From an uncultured Peptoniphilus sp. (GTDB taxonomy: Bacteria; Bacillota; Clostridia; Tissierellales; Peptoniphilaceae): DNA of 64,000 nt. Made by a program: the position numbers and the translations under genes. The stretch's first letter is position 1. Each line of letters starts with the position of its first letter. A model generated the notes under the pieces. The model ran no database searches. It was given only the letters and a program-made list of their open reading frames with translations, and was not told the DNA's origin. Where the stretch lies: the NCBI RefSeq assembly GCF_943913915.1, contig NZ_CALUAA010000008.1, forward strand, positions 11,563 to 75,562. The letters run 5' to 3'. Below, one piece after another: positions 49,250-55,736 of the stretch.

Positions 49250-50332
49250 TTATTTTGTAAAGAAGTTCTGGATTTCCCTAAGTAGGGCGTCGTTTGATTT
49301 TTCGTCCAGGATGCAGAATCTGAAGAAGCGGGAATCTAAATTCCGAAAGTTTGCACAGTCGCGAATAATGAGTTTCTTTTCCATAAGGGCTTCCCGGAGT
49401 TCTTTTGCCGTATGGGAGCGATCTTTGATCTTCACGAGGACGAAGTTGCCGTAGGAGGGGAAGACTTTAAGGGAGTCGATGGTCTCCAGGCCTGCGCAGA
49501 GTTTTTCCTTCTCCTCCTGAACCAGATGGTAGGTTTTGGCCCGGTATCCCTCGTCTGAAAACATGATGCGGCCCATGATTTCTGCCGCCACGTTGATCCC
49601 CCACATGGAGAGGGTTTCCGAGAGGGCGTTCTTTACATCGCCGTTGCCCGTCAGACCGTAACCCAATCGAATGCCCGGCGTGGCGAAGAATTTGCTCGTG
49701 CCCCGCACGACGAAGAGATCCTCTCTTTGGGTAGCGAGGGCGGCTGCAGAATAGACACTGCGATCGGTAAATTCGATATAGGTTTCGTCTACGAGCATAT
49801 GGACGTCGGTTTCGTCTAAGATCCGCTCGATGTCCACCCGGGTCAAAATGGATCCCGTAGGATTGTTGGGATTGGTGAGGACGTAGAGATCGATAGATTC
49901 TTCTCGGATCATGCGGATCACCTCGTCCACGTCGATTTTAAAATTGGCGTGGTAATCGAGATTGTACTCCGCGATGTGGGCGTGGGTTTTATCCAACTCA
50001 CGCTCGTATTCGCTATAGCAGGGGCTGTTTAACAGGGCGCGCTTCGGATGTAAGTAGGCGATATAGGCCTGAATTAATTGGGATGTGCCGCTTCCCAGGA
50101 GAACATCTTCCGGGGAGACGTGAACGTAACGGCCGATGGCTTCTCGCAGTTTCCGGTATTCGGGATCCGGGTAGCGGGAGAGGGCGGTTAAGTGGTCTTT
50201 GAAGTAGCCCAAGGCTTTTGGAGAAGGGCCCAAGGGGTTTATATTGGAAGAAAAATCGCGAATCTCGTCGGCTCGCCATTGATATCTGGTTTCTAAATCG
50301 TAAAGATCGGCTCCGTGGGAATGTTTTTTCAT
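49250..50332 (-). CDS. PLP aminotransferase, HisC/CobD family
   Basis: A 360-residue fold-type I class II aminotransferase-like enzyme. FSSNINPLGPSP (about 27-38) is characteristic of threonine-phosphate decarboxylase (CobD) and HisC; LGSGTSQLIQAY contacts the PLP phosphate, LTNPNNPTGS and DETYIEF hold the PLP Asn and Asp, and RGTSKFFATPGIRLGYG contains the Schiff-base Lys. No other histidine or cobalamin genes are near, so it may be a histidinol-phosphate aminotransferase, a CobD, or another substrate enzyme. The ATG at 50330-50332 follows GGAGG. Divergent from the aldolase gene. Family good, reaction open. Confidence 0.8.
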   Translation of the reverse strand: MKKHSHGADLYDLETRYQWRADEIRDFSSNINPLGPSPKALGYFKDHLTALSRYPDPEYRKLREAIGRYVHVSPEDVLLGSGTSQLIQAYIAYLHPKRALLNSPCYSEYERELDKTHAHIAEYNLDYHANFKIDVDEVIRMIREESIDLYVLTNPNNPTGSILTRVDIERILDETDVHMLVDETYIEFTDRSVYSAAALATQREDLFVVRGTSKFFATPGIRLGYGLTGNGDVKNALSETLSMWGINVAAEIMGRIMFSDEGYRAKTYHLVQEEKEKLCAGLETIDSLKVFPSYGNFVLVKIKDRSHTAKELREALMEKKLIIRDCANFRNLDSRFFRFCILDEKSNDALLREIQNFFTK

Positions 50333-50353
50333 AGGACCTCCTTTTCTACGCTA

Positions 50354-50362
50354 TGATATAAT
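50354..50362 (+). promoter_or_regulatory. Extended -10 promoter of the aldolase gene
   Basis: TGATATAAT (50354-50362), a TGn-extended consensus -10 with no clear -35, about 32 bp before the start. Confidence 0.5.
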
Positions 50363-50394
50363 GACGCCAATAAAAAGACAATATGGAGGTGTTT

Positions 50395-51405
50395 ATGTTT
50401 AATTTCAGAAACGACTATCACGACCTTTGCCATCCCGAGGTTTTAGAGAAACTGATGGAAGTGCAGGGGGAAAATAACATAGGCTATGGATTCGATCCTC
50501 ACACGGAGCGGGCGGCGAAACTTATCGGGGAGGCCTTGGGGAAGGATTATCCCGTGCATTTCGTGCCCGGGGGAACGGCTGCCAATACCCTCGCCATCGG
50601 TTTTCGCCTCTTGCCGCACGAGGCGGTGGTTTCGGCGGATTCCGGCCATATTGTCGGCGACGAGGTGGGGGCGGTGGAAAGCGGCGGCCATAAAATTATC
50701 ACCGTGCCCACGGAAAGCGGAAAGTTCGACCCCGAGGTGTTAAACGAGCATTTGGAAAGCTTCGGCAGTTTTCACAATGTGCTTCCGGGGATGATTTATC
50801 TTTCAAACGCCACGGAAACCGGGCGGGTCTACACGAAATGCGAACTGGCCGCCATTCGGGAAGTGGCCGATCGCCACGAACTTCTCGTCTACATCGACGG
50901 CGCTCGCATGGGCAGCGCCCTTATGAGTGAAGCGAGCGATCTGACACTCGCCGATTATCCTGAATTTGTCGATATTTTCTCCATCGGCGGCACGAAAAAC
51001 GGCGCCCTCTTCGGCGAAGCTCTCGTGTTTTTAAATGTGCAACTTGCCGATGAGTTTATCTATTACCAAAAACAGCAGTCCCTCCTTCTCGCCAAGGGCT
51101 TTCTCTTAGGAGCGCAGTTTGAGGCGCTCTTCGAAGATGATCTTTATTTCCGCATCGCAAAAAAAGCCAACGGCATGGCGAAAAAGCTTTACGAAGGTTT
51201 GGATGGAATCGGCTACACTCCTATCTATCCCATGGAAAGCAATCAGCTTTTCGTAGAGGTGGAGAGGGAGAAGGTGGAGCCTTTACAGGAAGCCGGGCAA
51301 TTTGAAGTTGCAGGAGAAGGGGAAAAGACCTTGGTGCGTTTTGTGACCACTTACGAAACGAAAGACGAGGAAATCGAGGAACTCCTTTCGGTCTTACGGA
51401 AATAG
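50395..51405 (+). CDS. Threonine aldolase / beta-eliminating lyase family PLP enzyme
   Basis: A 336-residue fold-type I PLP enzyme of the low-specificity threonine aldolase type. FNFRNDYHDLCHPEVL at the start, FVPGGTAANTLAI for the PLP phosphate, VYIDGARMGSAL for the PLP Asp/Arg, and FSIGGTKNGALFGE with the Schiff-base Lys (TK) near residue 205 are all present. It cleaves threonine or allo-threonine to glycine and acetaldehyde. I start at ATG 50395, five bases after GGAGG. The gene is complete and has its own promoter. Exact substrate and stereochemistry are inferred from the family. Confidence 0.85.
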   Translation: MFNFRNDYHDLCHPEVLEKLMEVQGENNIGYGFDPHTERAAKLIGEALGKDYPVHFVPGGTAANTLAIGFRLLPHEAVVSADSGHIVGDEVGAVESGGHKIITVPTESGKFDPEVLNEHLESFGSFHNVLPGMIYLSNATETGRVYTKCELAAIREVADRHELLVYIDGARMGSALMSEASDLTLADYPEFVDIFSIGGTKNGALFGEALVFLNVQLADEFIYYQKQQSLLLAKGFLLGAQFEALFEDDLYFRIAKKANGMAKKLYEGLDGIGYTPIYPMESNQLFVEVEREKVEPLQEAGQFEVAGEGEKTLVRFVTTYETKDEEIEELLSVLRK

Positions 51406-51437
51406 ATGGGAAAAATTTTAATTCATAGTAAAATAGT

Positions 51438-51466
51438 TTGACAAGATCACTTTAGCATGATATTCT
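51438..51466 (+). promoter_or_regulatory. Promoter of the cysteine-leader ABC operon
   Basis: TTGACA (51438-51443), a 17-bp spacer, TATTCT (51461-51466). The predicted RNA start near 51473 gives a leader of about 190 bases before the first permease gene. Confidence 0.75.
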
Positions 51467-51491
51467 TTAAAAAAGTTAAAAAGAAAAGAGC

Positions 51492-51599
51492 ATGATGATG
51501 ATTAGAAATTTACAAAACATGTCCATTTGCGCATGTTGCTGTACTTGTTGTACGGCTTGTTTGCCTGCGCAAATGTTTTGTATGCGACGACCGGAATAG
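51492..51599 (+). CDS. Cysteine-rich leader peptide (35 codons)
   Basis: A short frame from ATG 51492 to TAG 51597-51599. After MMMIRNLQNMSI it reads CACCCTCCTAC, then LPAQMFCMRRPE: eight Cys codons in 18 (positions 13, 15, 16, 17, 19, 20, 23, 30). It lies between a consensus promoter and an intrinsic terminator upstream of a polar amino acid ABC transporter whose binding protein resembles cysteine binders. That is the layout of a leader peptide on which ribosomes stall when Cys-tRNA is scarce. The start has three adjacent ATGs and only a weak AAAAGAG ribosome site. Its sequence has no signal peptide and no other evident use. Function is inferred. Confidence 0.7.
   Translation: MMMIRNLQNMSICACCCTCCTACLPAQMFCMRRPE
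51524..51575 (+). ncRNA. Leader RNA hairpin enclosing the Cys codons, with candidate antiterminator
   Basis: CATTTGCGCA (51524-51533) and TGCGCAAATG (51566-51575) are perfect 10-bp complements bracketing the Cys codons; inside, GCTGTAC and GTACGGC (51538-51544, 51550-51556) form a smaller stem. TTTGCCTGC (51560-51568) can instead pair with GCGGGCGAA (51623-51631), the 5' arm and loop of the terminator, which would make an antiterminator. The two pairings exclude each other. Confidence 0.55.
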
Positions 51600-51620
51600 G
51601 CGTCGATCTGATCATTTGAA

Positions 51621-51645
51621 AAGCGGGCGAAAGCTCGCTTTTTTT
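51621..51645 (+). terminator. Attenuator terminator of the ABC operon
   Basis: AAGCGGGC (51621-51628) and GCTCGCTT (51633-51640) pair around a GAAA tetraloop with one G-U, followed by a T run to 51645. It comes before, not after, the transporter genes, so transcription must pass it for expression. Confidence 0.82.
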
Positions 51646-51665
51646 GTTGTCTGAAAGGAGTTGCC

Positions 51666-52340
51666 ATGAACCGGGCATTTATGCTTGAAATGCTTCCCCA
51701 CTATGTGGAGGCTGCCAAGCTGACGGTGCGGATCGGCCTTATAGGCGTGGCGGGTTCTCTTATTATCGGCCTTATCCTCGCCTTTATTCGGGTTGAAAAA
51801 GTTCCCGTCTTAAACGGTATTGCAAAAGGCTATATCGAACTTTCGAGAAATACGCCGCTTTTGATTCAATTGTTTTTTCTCTACTTCGGGCTGCCGAAAA
51901 TCGGCTTCGTCTTATCTTCGGAAGCCTGCGCCATTACGGGTCTCATCTTTTTAGGAGCGAGTTATATGGCGGAATCTTTCCGCTCGGGCCTGGAGGCTGT
52001 CTCCAAGGGGCAGATCGAGGCGGCGAAGAGCATCGGGCTCAGTAAAGGGGCCATGTTCCGTCACGTGGTTCTGCCACAGGCCATGGCCATCGCCGTTCCC
52101 TCTATCGGGGCGAATATGATTTTTCTCTTAAAGGAAACCTCCGTGTTCAGTGCCGTGGCACTCGCCGATTTAATGTATGTGGCGAAAGATTTAATCGGTA
52201 TTTATTACGAAACCGACGAGGCGCTCCTCCTTTTAGTCTTGAGCTATTTGGTAATCCTCGTCCCCGTCGCCGTTTTCTTCTCTCTACTGGAAAGGAGGTT
52301 ACGCCATGGCATCGGGCGCAGCGCTCTTAGCGAATCCTAA
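51666..52340 (+). CDS. Polar amino acid ABC transporter permease, probably cysteine/cystine (first)
   Basis: A 224-residue HisM/GlnP-type permease with about five membrane helices. The EAA loop sequence EAAKSIGLSKGAMFRHVVLPQA (about 117-138), which contacts the ATPase, and ELSRNTPLLIQLFFLYF near 57-73 are family hallmarks. With the second permease, ATPase and lipoprotein it forms a complete importer. AAAGGAG precedes ATG 51666. Its last 35 bases overlap the next gene. Substrate inferred from the binding protein and the Cys leader. Confidence 0.88.
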   Translation: MNRAFMLEMLPHYVEAAKLTVRIGLIGVAGSLIIGLILAFIRVEKVPVLNGIAKGYIELSRNTPLLIQLFFLYFGLPKIGFVLSSEACAITGLIFLGASYMAESFRSGLEAVSKGQIEAAKSIGLSKGAMFRHVVLPQAMAIAVPSIGANMIFLLKETSVFSAVALADLMYVAKDLIGIYYETDEALLLLVLSYLVILVPVAVFFSLLERRLRHGIGRSALSES

Positions 52341-52983
52341 TACATGGACCCGGCTTTTAGGCGGCCTTTGGGTCACCATCCTCGTGTCGATTCTCTCCGT
52401 CGCTCTTTCTATCGTCTTCGGGCTGATCTTCGGCTGGATTATGACGAAAGAATCGAAGATTATTCGAGCCGTCAGCAAGCTTTATCTGGAATTTATGCGG
52501 CTTATGCCCCAGCTCGTACTCCTCTTTATCGTCTATTTCGGCCTGGCGAAGGCGCTTAATGTTCACATCTCCGGCTTTCACGCGGCGATCATCGTCTTTA
52601 CTCTCTGGGGCACGGCGGAAATGGGAGATTTGGTGCGAGGCGCCATTTCCTCTATTCCGAAACATCAATACGAGGCGGCGGCCTCCATCGGCCTTACGCG
52701 GCTTCAGACTATGGGCTATATTATTTTGCCTCAGGCCCTTCGCCGTTTGATTCCTCAGGCAATGAATCTGGTAACCCGTATGATCAAGACCACTTCTCTC
52801 ATCGCCTTAATCGGCGTCATCGAAGTGATTAAAACCGGCCAGCAGATTATCGAGGCCACTCGGCTCGAGATTCCCACGGCGGCCCTTTGGATCTACGGCG
52901 TAATCTTTATTCTCTACTTTATTATCTGCTATCCTCTCTCGACATTGGCGGGTAAACTGGAACAAAAATGGAAGGAGGCATAA
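52306..52983 (+). CDS. Polar amino acid ABC transporter permease, probably cysteine/cystine (second)
   Basis: A 225-residue permease of the same family, with five to six membrane helices. YLEFMRLMPQLVLLFIVYFGLAKAL and the EAA loop YEAAASIGLTRLQTMGYIILPQA are seen. It pairs with the upstream permease as a heterodimeric channel. AAAGGAGG lies in the end of the first permease gene, and the stop TAA at 52981-52983 shares its last base with the ATPase start codon. The two permeases are paralogues of similar length. Confidence 0.87.
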   Translation: MASGAALLANPNTWTRLLGGLWVTILVSILSVALSIVFGLIFGWIMTKESKIIRAVSKLYLEFMRLMPQLVLLFIVYFGLAKALNVHISGFHAAIIVFTLWGTAEMGDLVRGAISSIPKHQYEAAASIGLTRLQTMGYIILPQALRRLIPQAMNLVTRMIKTTSLIALIGVIEVIKTGQQIIEATRLEIPTAALWIYGVIFILYFIICYPLSTLAGKLEQKWKEA

Positions 52984-53717
52984 TGGCTATTTTAGAAGTA
53001 AACGCCATTACGAAGCGCTACGGCGATTTGGAAATACTGAACGACTTTTCCCTGGAAGTGGAAAAGGGCGAGGTCCTCGCCATTCTGGGCCCCTCGGGCT
53101 GCGGGAAGAGCACCCTTCTTCGCTGCATTAACGGCCTGGAGCGCATCGGTAGCGGCGATATTTTCTTAAACGGCGAAAGCGTCGTAAAGAGCGAAAAAGA
53201 AATGCCCGACGTGCGCAAAAAAATCGGCATGGTCTTTCAATCCTACGAACTTTTCGGCCACATGAATGTATTGGACAATCTCACCCTCGGGCCCATTAAG
53301 GCCAAGGGAGAAGATAAAAAGCAGGCGGAAGAGCGGGCACTCGCTCTTTTAGAGCGGGTGGGCCTCGACGACAAGGCGCAAAGCTACCCTGCCAATCTCT
53401 CCGGCGGGCAGCAACAGCGGGTGGCCATCTTGCGCGCCATGCTTATGGATCCCGAAATTTATCTCTTTGACGAGGTAACCGCCGCCCTGGACCCCGAAAT
53501 GGTGCAGGAAGTCCTCGCCCTCGTAGGGGAACTGGCGGAAGAGGGAAAGACCATGCTTATCGTCACCCACGAAATGGAATTTGCCCGGCGAGTAGCCGAT
53601 CGCATTCTCTTTTTAGAACACGGAGAGATCGTCGAAGATTCCGATCCGGAAACATTTTTCGAACATCCGAAGACGGAACGGGCCCGTCAATTTTTAGAAG
53701 GTTTTCATTATCATTAA
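52983..53717 (+). CDS. Amino acid ABC transporter ATP-binding protein
   Basis: A 244-residue GlnQ/TcyC-type ATPase. GPSGCGKSTLLRC (about 36-48) is Walker A, NLSGGQQQRVAILRAML the signature, and YLFDEVTAALDPEMV Walker B, with the EVT/S-ALDPE form typical of polar amino acid importers. IVTHEMEFARRVADRI has the switch His. It powers the cysteine-type importer. ATG 52983 follows GGAGG; a start five codons earlier overlaps the permease. No regulatory C-terminal extension is present. Confidence 0.93.
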   Translation: MAILEVNAITKRYGDLEILNDFSLEVEKGEVLAILGPSGCGKSTLLRCINGLERIGSGDIFLNGESVVKSEKEMPDVRKKIGMVFQSYELFGHMNVLDNLTLGPIKAKGEDKKQAEERALALLERVGLDDKAQSYPANLSGGQQQRVAILRAMLMDPEIYLFDEVTAALDPEMVQEVLALVGELAEEGKTMLIVTHEMEFARRVADRILFLEHGEIVEDSDPETFFEHPKTERARQFLEGFHYH

Positions 53718-53730
53718 AAGGAGGAATACA

Positions 53731-54594
53731 ATGAAAAAACTATCTGCACTATTACTCATCGCTCTGTTGGCCATCGGTCTCGTGGGCTGCGGAAGCGTAA
53801 AGGAAGAAGGACAGGAAGCGGCGGCGGATACGGGCAAGACCCGCACCATCGAAGAAATTAAAAAGTCCGGCGAAATTACCATTGGCGTCTTCGGCGATAA
53901 AAAGCCCTTCGGCTACGTAGACGATCAAGGCAACTTCCAAGGTTACGACATCGCCCTCGGCGACCGCATTGCAGAAGAACTGGGCGTCAAAGTAAACTAC
54001 GTGCCCGTAGAAGCGGCGAGCCGCGTGGAATATTTAAACGCCAATAAAATCGACTTGCTTCTCGCAAACTTTACCGTTACCGACGAGCGCAAAGAACAAG
54101 TGGACTTTGCCCTTCCCTATATGAAAGTTTCTCTCGGCATAGTATCTCCCGAGGGAAACATTACCGATGTAGCCCAACTTAAAGACAAGACCTTGATCGT
54201 AAGTAAAGGCACCACCGCCGACACCTACTTCACCAAGGAACATCCCGAAGTGAAGCTGCAAAAATACGATCAATACGCCGAAGCCTACAGTGCTCTCTTA
54301 GACGGCAGGGGAGATGCCATGAGTACGGATAATACGGAAGTTCTGGCATGGGCCGTTGAAAACCCGGGCTTCGATGTAGGCGTTCAAAGCTTAGGCGATG
54401 TGGATTATATCGCCCCCGCCGTTAAAAAGGGAAATGGAGAAATGTTGGACTTCGTGAACGAATTAATCGAAAAGCTTTACGGCGAAGGATTCTTCACCAA
54501 GGCGTACGAAGAAACATTGGCCCCCACTTACGGCGATGCCGCCAAACCGGAAGACATGGTCGTGGAATCGAAACCTGAAGGTTATTTGGAATAA
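53731..54594 (+). CDS. Amino acid-binding lipoprotein, probably cysteine-specific
   Basis: A 287-residue substrate-binding protein of ABC family 3. The lipobox LVGC places the lipid-modified Cys at 20. GEITIGVFGDKKPFGYVDD (about 48-66), YVPVEAASRVEYLNANKID and LLLANFTVTDERKEQVDFAL show family 3 ligand-site residues; the VDFALPYMKVSLGIVSPEG stretch (about 128-146) recalls the cysteine-binding CjaA type. That resemblance and the Cys leader agree on cysteine or cystine. AAGGAGG precedes ATG 53731. Last gene of the operon, ending in a terminator. Confidence 0.87.
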   Translation: MKKLSALLLIALLAIGLVGCGSVKEEGQEAAADTGKTRTIEEIKKSGEITIGVFGDKKPFGYVDDQGNFQGYDIALGDRIAEELGVKVNYVPVEAASRVEYLNANKIDLLLANFTVTDERKEQVDFALPYMKVSLGIVSPEGNITDVAQLKDKTLIVSKGTTADTYFTKEHPEVKLQKYDQYAEAYSALLDGRGDAMSTDNTEVLAWAVENPGFDVGVQSLGDVDYIAPAVKKGNGEMLDFVNELIEKLYGEGFFTKAYEETLAPTYGDAAKPEDMVVESKPEGYLE

Positions 54595-54600
54595 AAAAAG

Positions 54601-54623
54601 CGAGCCGCGAAGGCTCGTTTTTT
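54601..54623 (+). terminator. Terminator of the ABC operon
   Basis: CGAGCC (54601-54606) and GGCTCG (54612-54617) pair around GCGAA, followed by TTTTTT. Confidence 0.82.
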
Positions 54624-54641
54624 ATTGCAGAAAATAAATTA

Positions 54642-55184
54642 TTATAAGGTTCGGCGTCCGTCGATCTTCGAAAAAAAGGTATTGTCGGGGGCCTCTTTAA
54701 AACCTAAATCGTAGCCCATGCGCTGCATTTCGTTGAGCTTAAAGATCATCAGATTCACGTCGACGGAAAAGGCCTTTGCCATTTCGGGATAGGAGTAGCC
54801 CGCCCGCGCCATTTGATAGACCTGCTCCTCGTCCAAAAGATAATGAGCGCAAAAAATATTGGCCTCCAACTCCCGCTCGTCGGTTAAATGAAAGAGAGTG
54901 TATTCCACGAGTTCCTCGTCTTTTGCGAAATCACGATGGAACAGATGGTGGCCCAGTTCGTGGGCGAATACCATGCGCTGAACGGCCTCGTCTACGGAGT
55001 CGTTATAAAAGACGAAGGGGTTTCTTAAAATTACCTTGTACATGCCCAAAAGGCGGGTGCTCGTATTCATAGAAATTAAGGTGACGCCCTCTCCCTCGAG
55101 AGCTTTCTTCGGATCGGGACCGTGGCGCTTTCGAATGCGCAGAGCCTCCCGATAGAGGCGTTCGTAGCGGGACATTTTATTCAT
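54642..55184 (-). CDS. ImmA/IrrE family metallopeptidase
   Basis: A 180-residue zinc peptidase of the COG2856 type. HELGH (75-79) is the HExxH zinc motif and ELEAN (105-109) supplies the third ligand, so it looks active. Relatives include ImmA, which destroys the ImmR repressor of ICEBs1, and IrrE/PprI, which cleaves the DdrO repressor in Deinococcus after DNA damage. It starts with ATG 55182-55184 overlapping the end of the XRE gene by eight bases; a second ATG three codons later is possible. The pairing with an XRE repressor and with dinB across the divide suggests it inactivates that repressor. Target inferred. Confidence 0.88.
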   Translation of the reverse strand: MNKMSRYERLYREALRIRKRHGPDPKKALEGEGVTLISMNTSTRLLGMYKVILRNPFVFYNDSVDEAVQRMVFAHELGHHLFHRDFAKDEELVEYTLFHLTDERELEANIFCAHYLLDEEQVYQMARAGYSYPEMAKAFSVDVNLMIFKLNEMQRMGYDLGFKEAPDNTFFSKIDGRRTL

Positions 55185-55587
55185 CGCTCTTACCGCCCTT
55201 AGGGGCGTATTTTTTATTTTCAAGCTTGGCCCGGAAATAGGCTTCTTGGATCGCTTCAAACACCGCTTGCTTGTCCTCTTCGGCCAATCGGCCGCCGGCA
55301 AAAAGACCGATGACCCCTTCTACCAATTCCTCCGCATCCTTGGCGCCTTGATTGCCGTAGCGCTCCCGGGCATGGAGCACAAAGGCGTCTTCGTCGGTTA
55401 GTAAATAGGCCTTGGGCACGTCGAAAAGCTCGGCGAGCTTGTCGTAAATTTCTTCGTAACGGGGGCGAAGGCCGCCGGTTTCATAATTGGATATGGTCCT
55501 CAACGAAACGTTCAGGGCATCCGCCAGTTCCTGCTGCGTCATCTTTTTTTCCTTACGCAGGGATTTTATTTTTTCTCCGAATGTCAT
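55177..55587 (-). CDS. XRE-family transcriptional repressor
   Basis: A 136-residue regulator with an N-terminal helix-turn-helix (about 4-60; MTQQELADALNVSLRTISNY is the HTH) and a helical C-terminal part, FAGGRLAEEDKQAVFEAIQE (about 98-117). It lacks an S24 autocleavage domain, so it cannot self-cleave as LexA does. ATG 55585-55587 follows GAGGTG. Its gene is followed by the ImmA peptidase with an eight-base overlap. Four repeats of the form CGCAA-N5-TTGCG, or decayed halves, lie between it and dinB, and one fills a dinB promoter spacer. I infer it represses both itself and dinB. Confidence 0.87.
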   Translation of the reverse strand: MTFGEKIKSLRKEKKMTQQELADALNVSLRTISNYETGGLRPRYEEIYDKLAELFDVPKAYLLTDEDAFVLHARERYGNQGAKDAEELVEGVIGLFAGGRLAEEDKQAVFEAIQEAYFRAKLENKKYAPKGGKSDE

Positions 55588-55601
55588 GGTCACCTCAAAC
55601 A

Positions 55602-55712
55602 CGCAACTGAATTGCGCAAAAACAAAAAAACATATCTTGATATACGCAATCTAATTGCGTAAAATAAGGTTAAATAAGAATTCTAATTGCGTAAATCATA
55701 ATTTGAATTGCG
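55602..55712. promoter_or_regulatory. Four helically phased operator-like sites
   Basis: Fifteen-base sites of the form CGCAA-N5-TTGCG begin at 55602 (perfect arms), 55645 (perfect, extending to ACGCAAT-CTA-ATTGCGT at 55644-55660), 55677 and 55698 (right arm ATTGCG intact, left arm decayed). Distances of 43, 32 and 21 bp are close to four, three and two helical turns, so all sites face the same side of DNA. Confidence 0.72.
55637..55665 (+). promoter_or_regulatory. dinB promoter with operator in the spacer
   Basis: TTGATA (55637-55642), a 17-bp spacer, TAAAAT (55660-55665). The best operator dyad (55644-55660) fills the spacer, and another two sites lie downstream of the start, an arrangement for repression. 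Confidence 0.68.
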
Positions 55713-55736
55713 CCTTTTGTCAAGAAAGGTTGGCCT

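Noticed and set aside
51473..51665. T-box or SAM riboswitch upstream of the ABC operon
   Set aside because: No T-box consensus (AGGGTGGNACCGCG-like) and no SAM-type core is visible. The Cys-codon ORF and paired hairpins explain the leader better.
54642..55587. Toxin-antitoxin or prophage remnant for the XRE and ImmA pair
   Set aside because: No integrase, phage or conjugation genes are around, and the peptidase motif is complete. The divergent dinB with shared operators points to a regulatory pair.
55588..55736. LexA/SOS box before dinB
   Set aside because: No CGAACnnnnGTTYG or GAACnnnnGTTC match is seen; the repeats are of a different form, CGCAA-N5-TTGCG.
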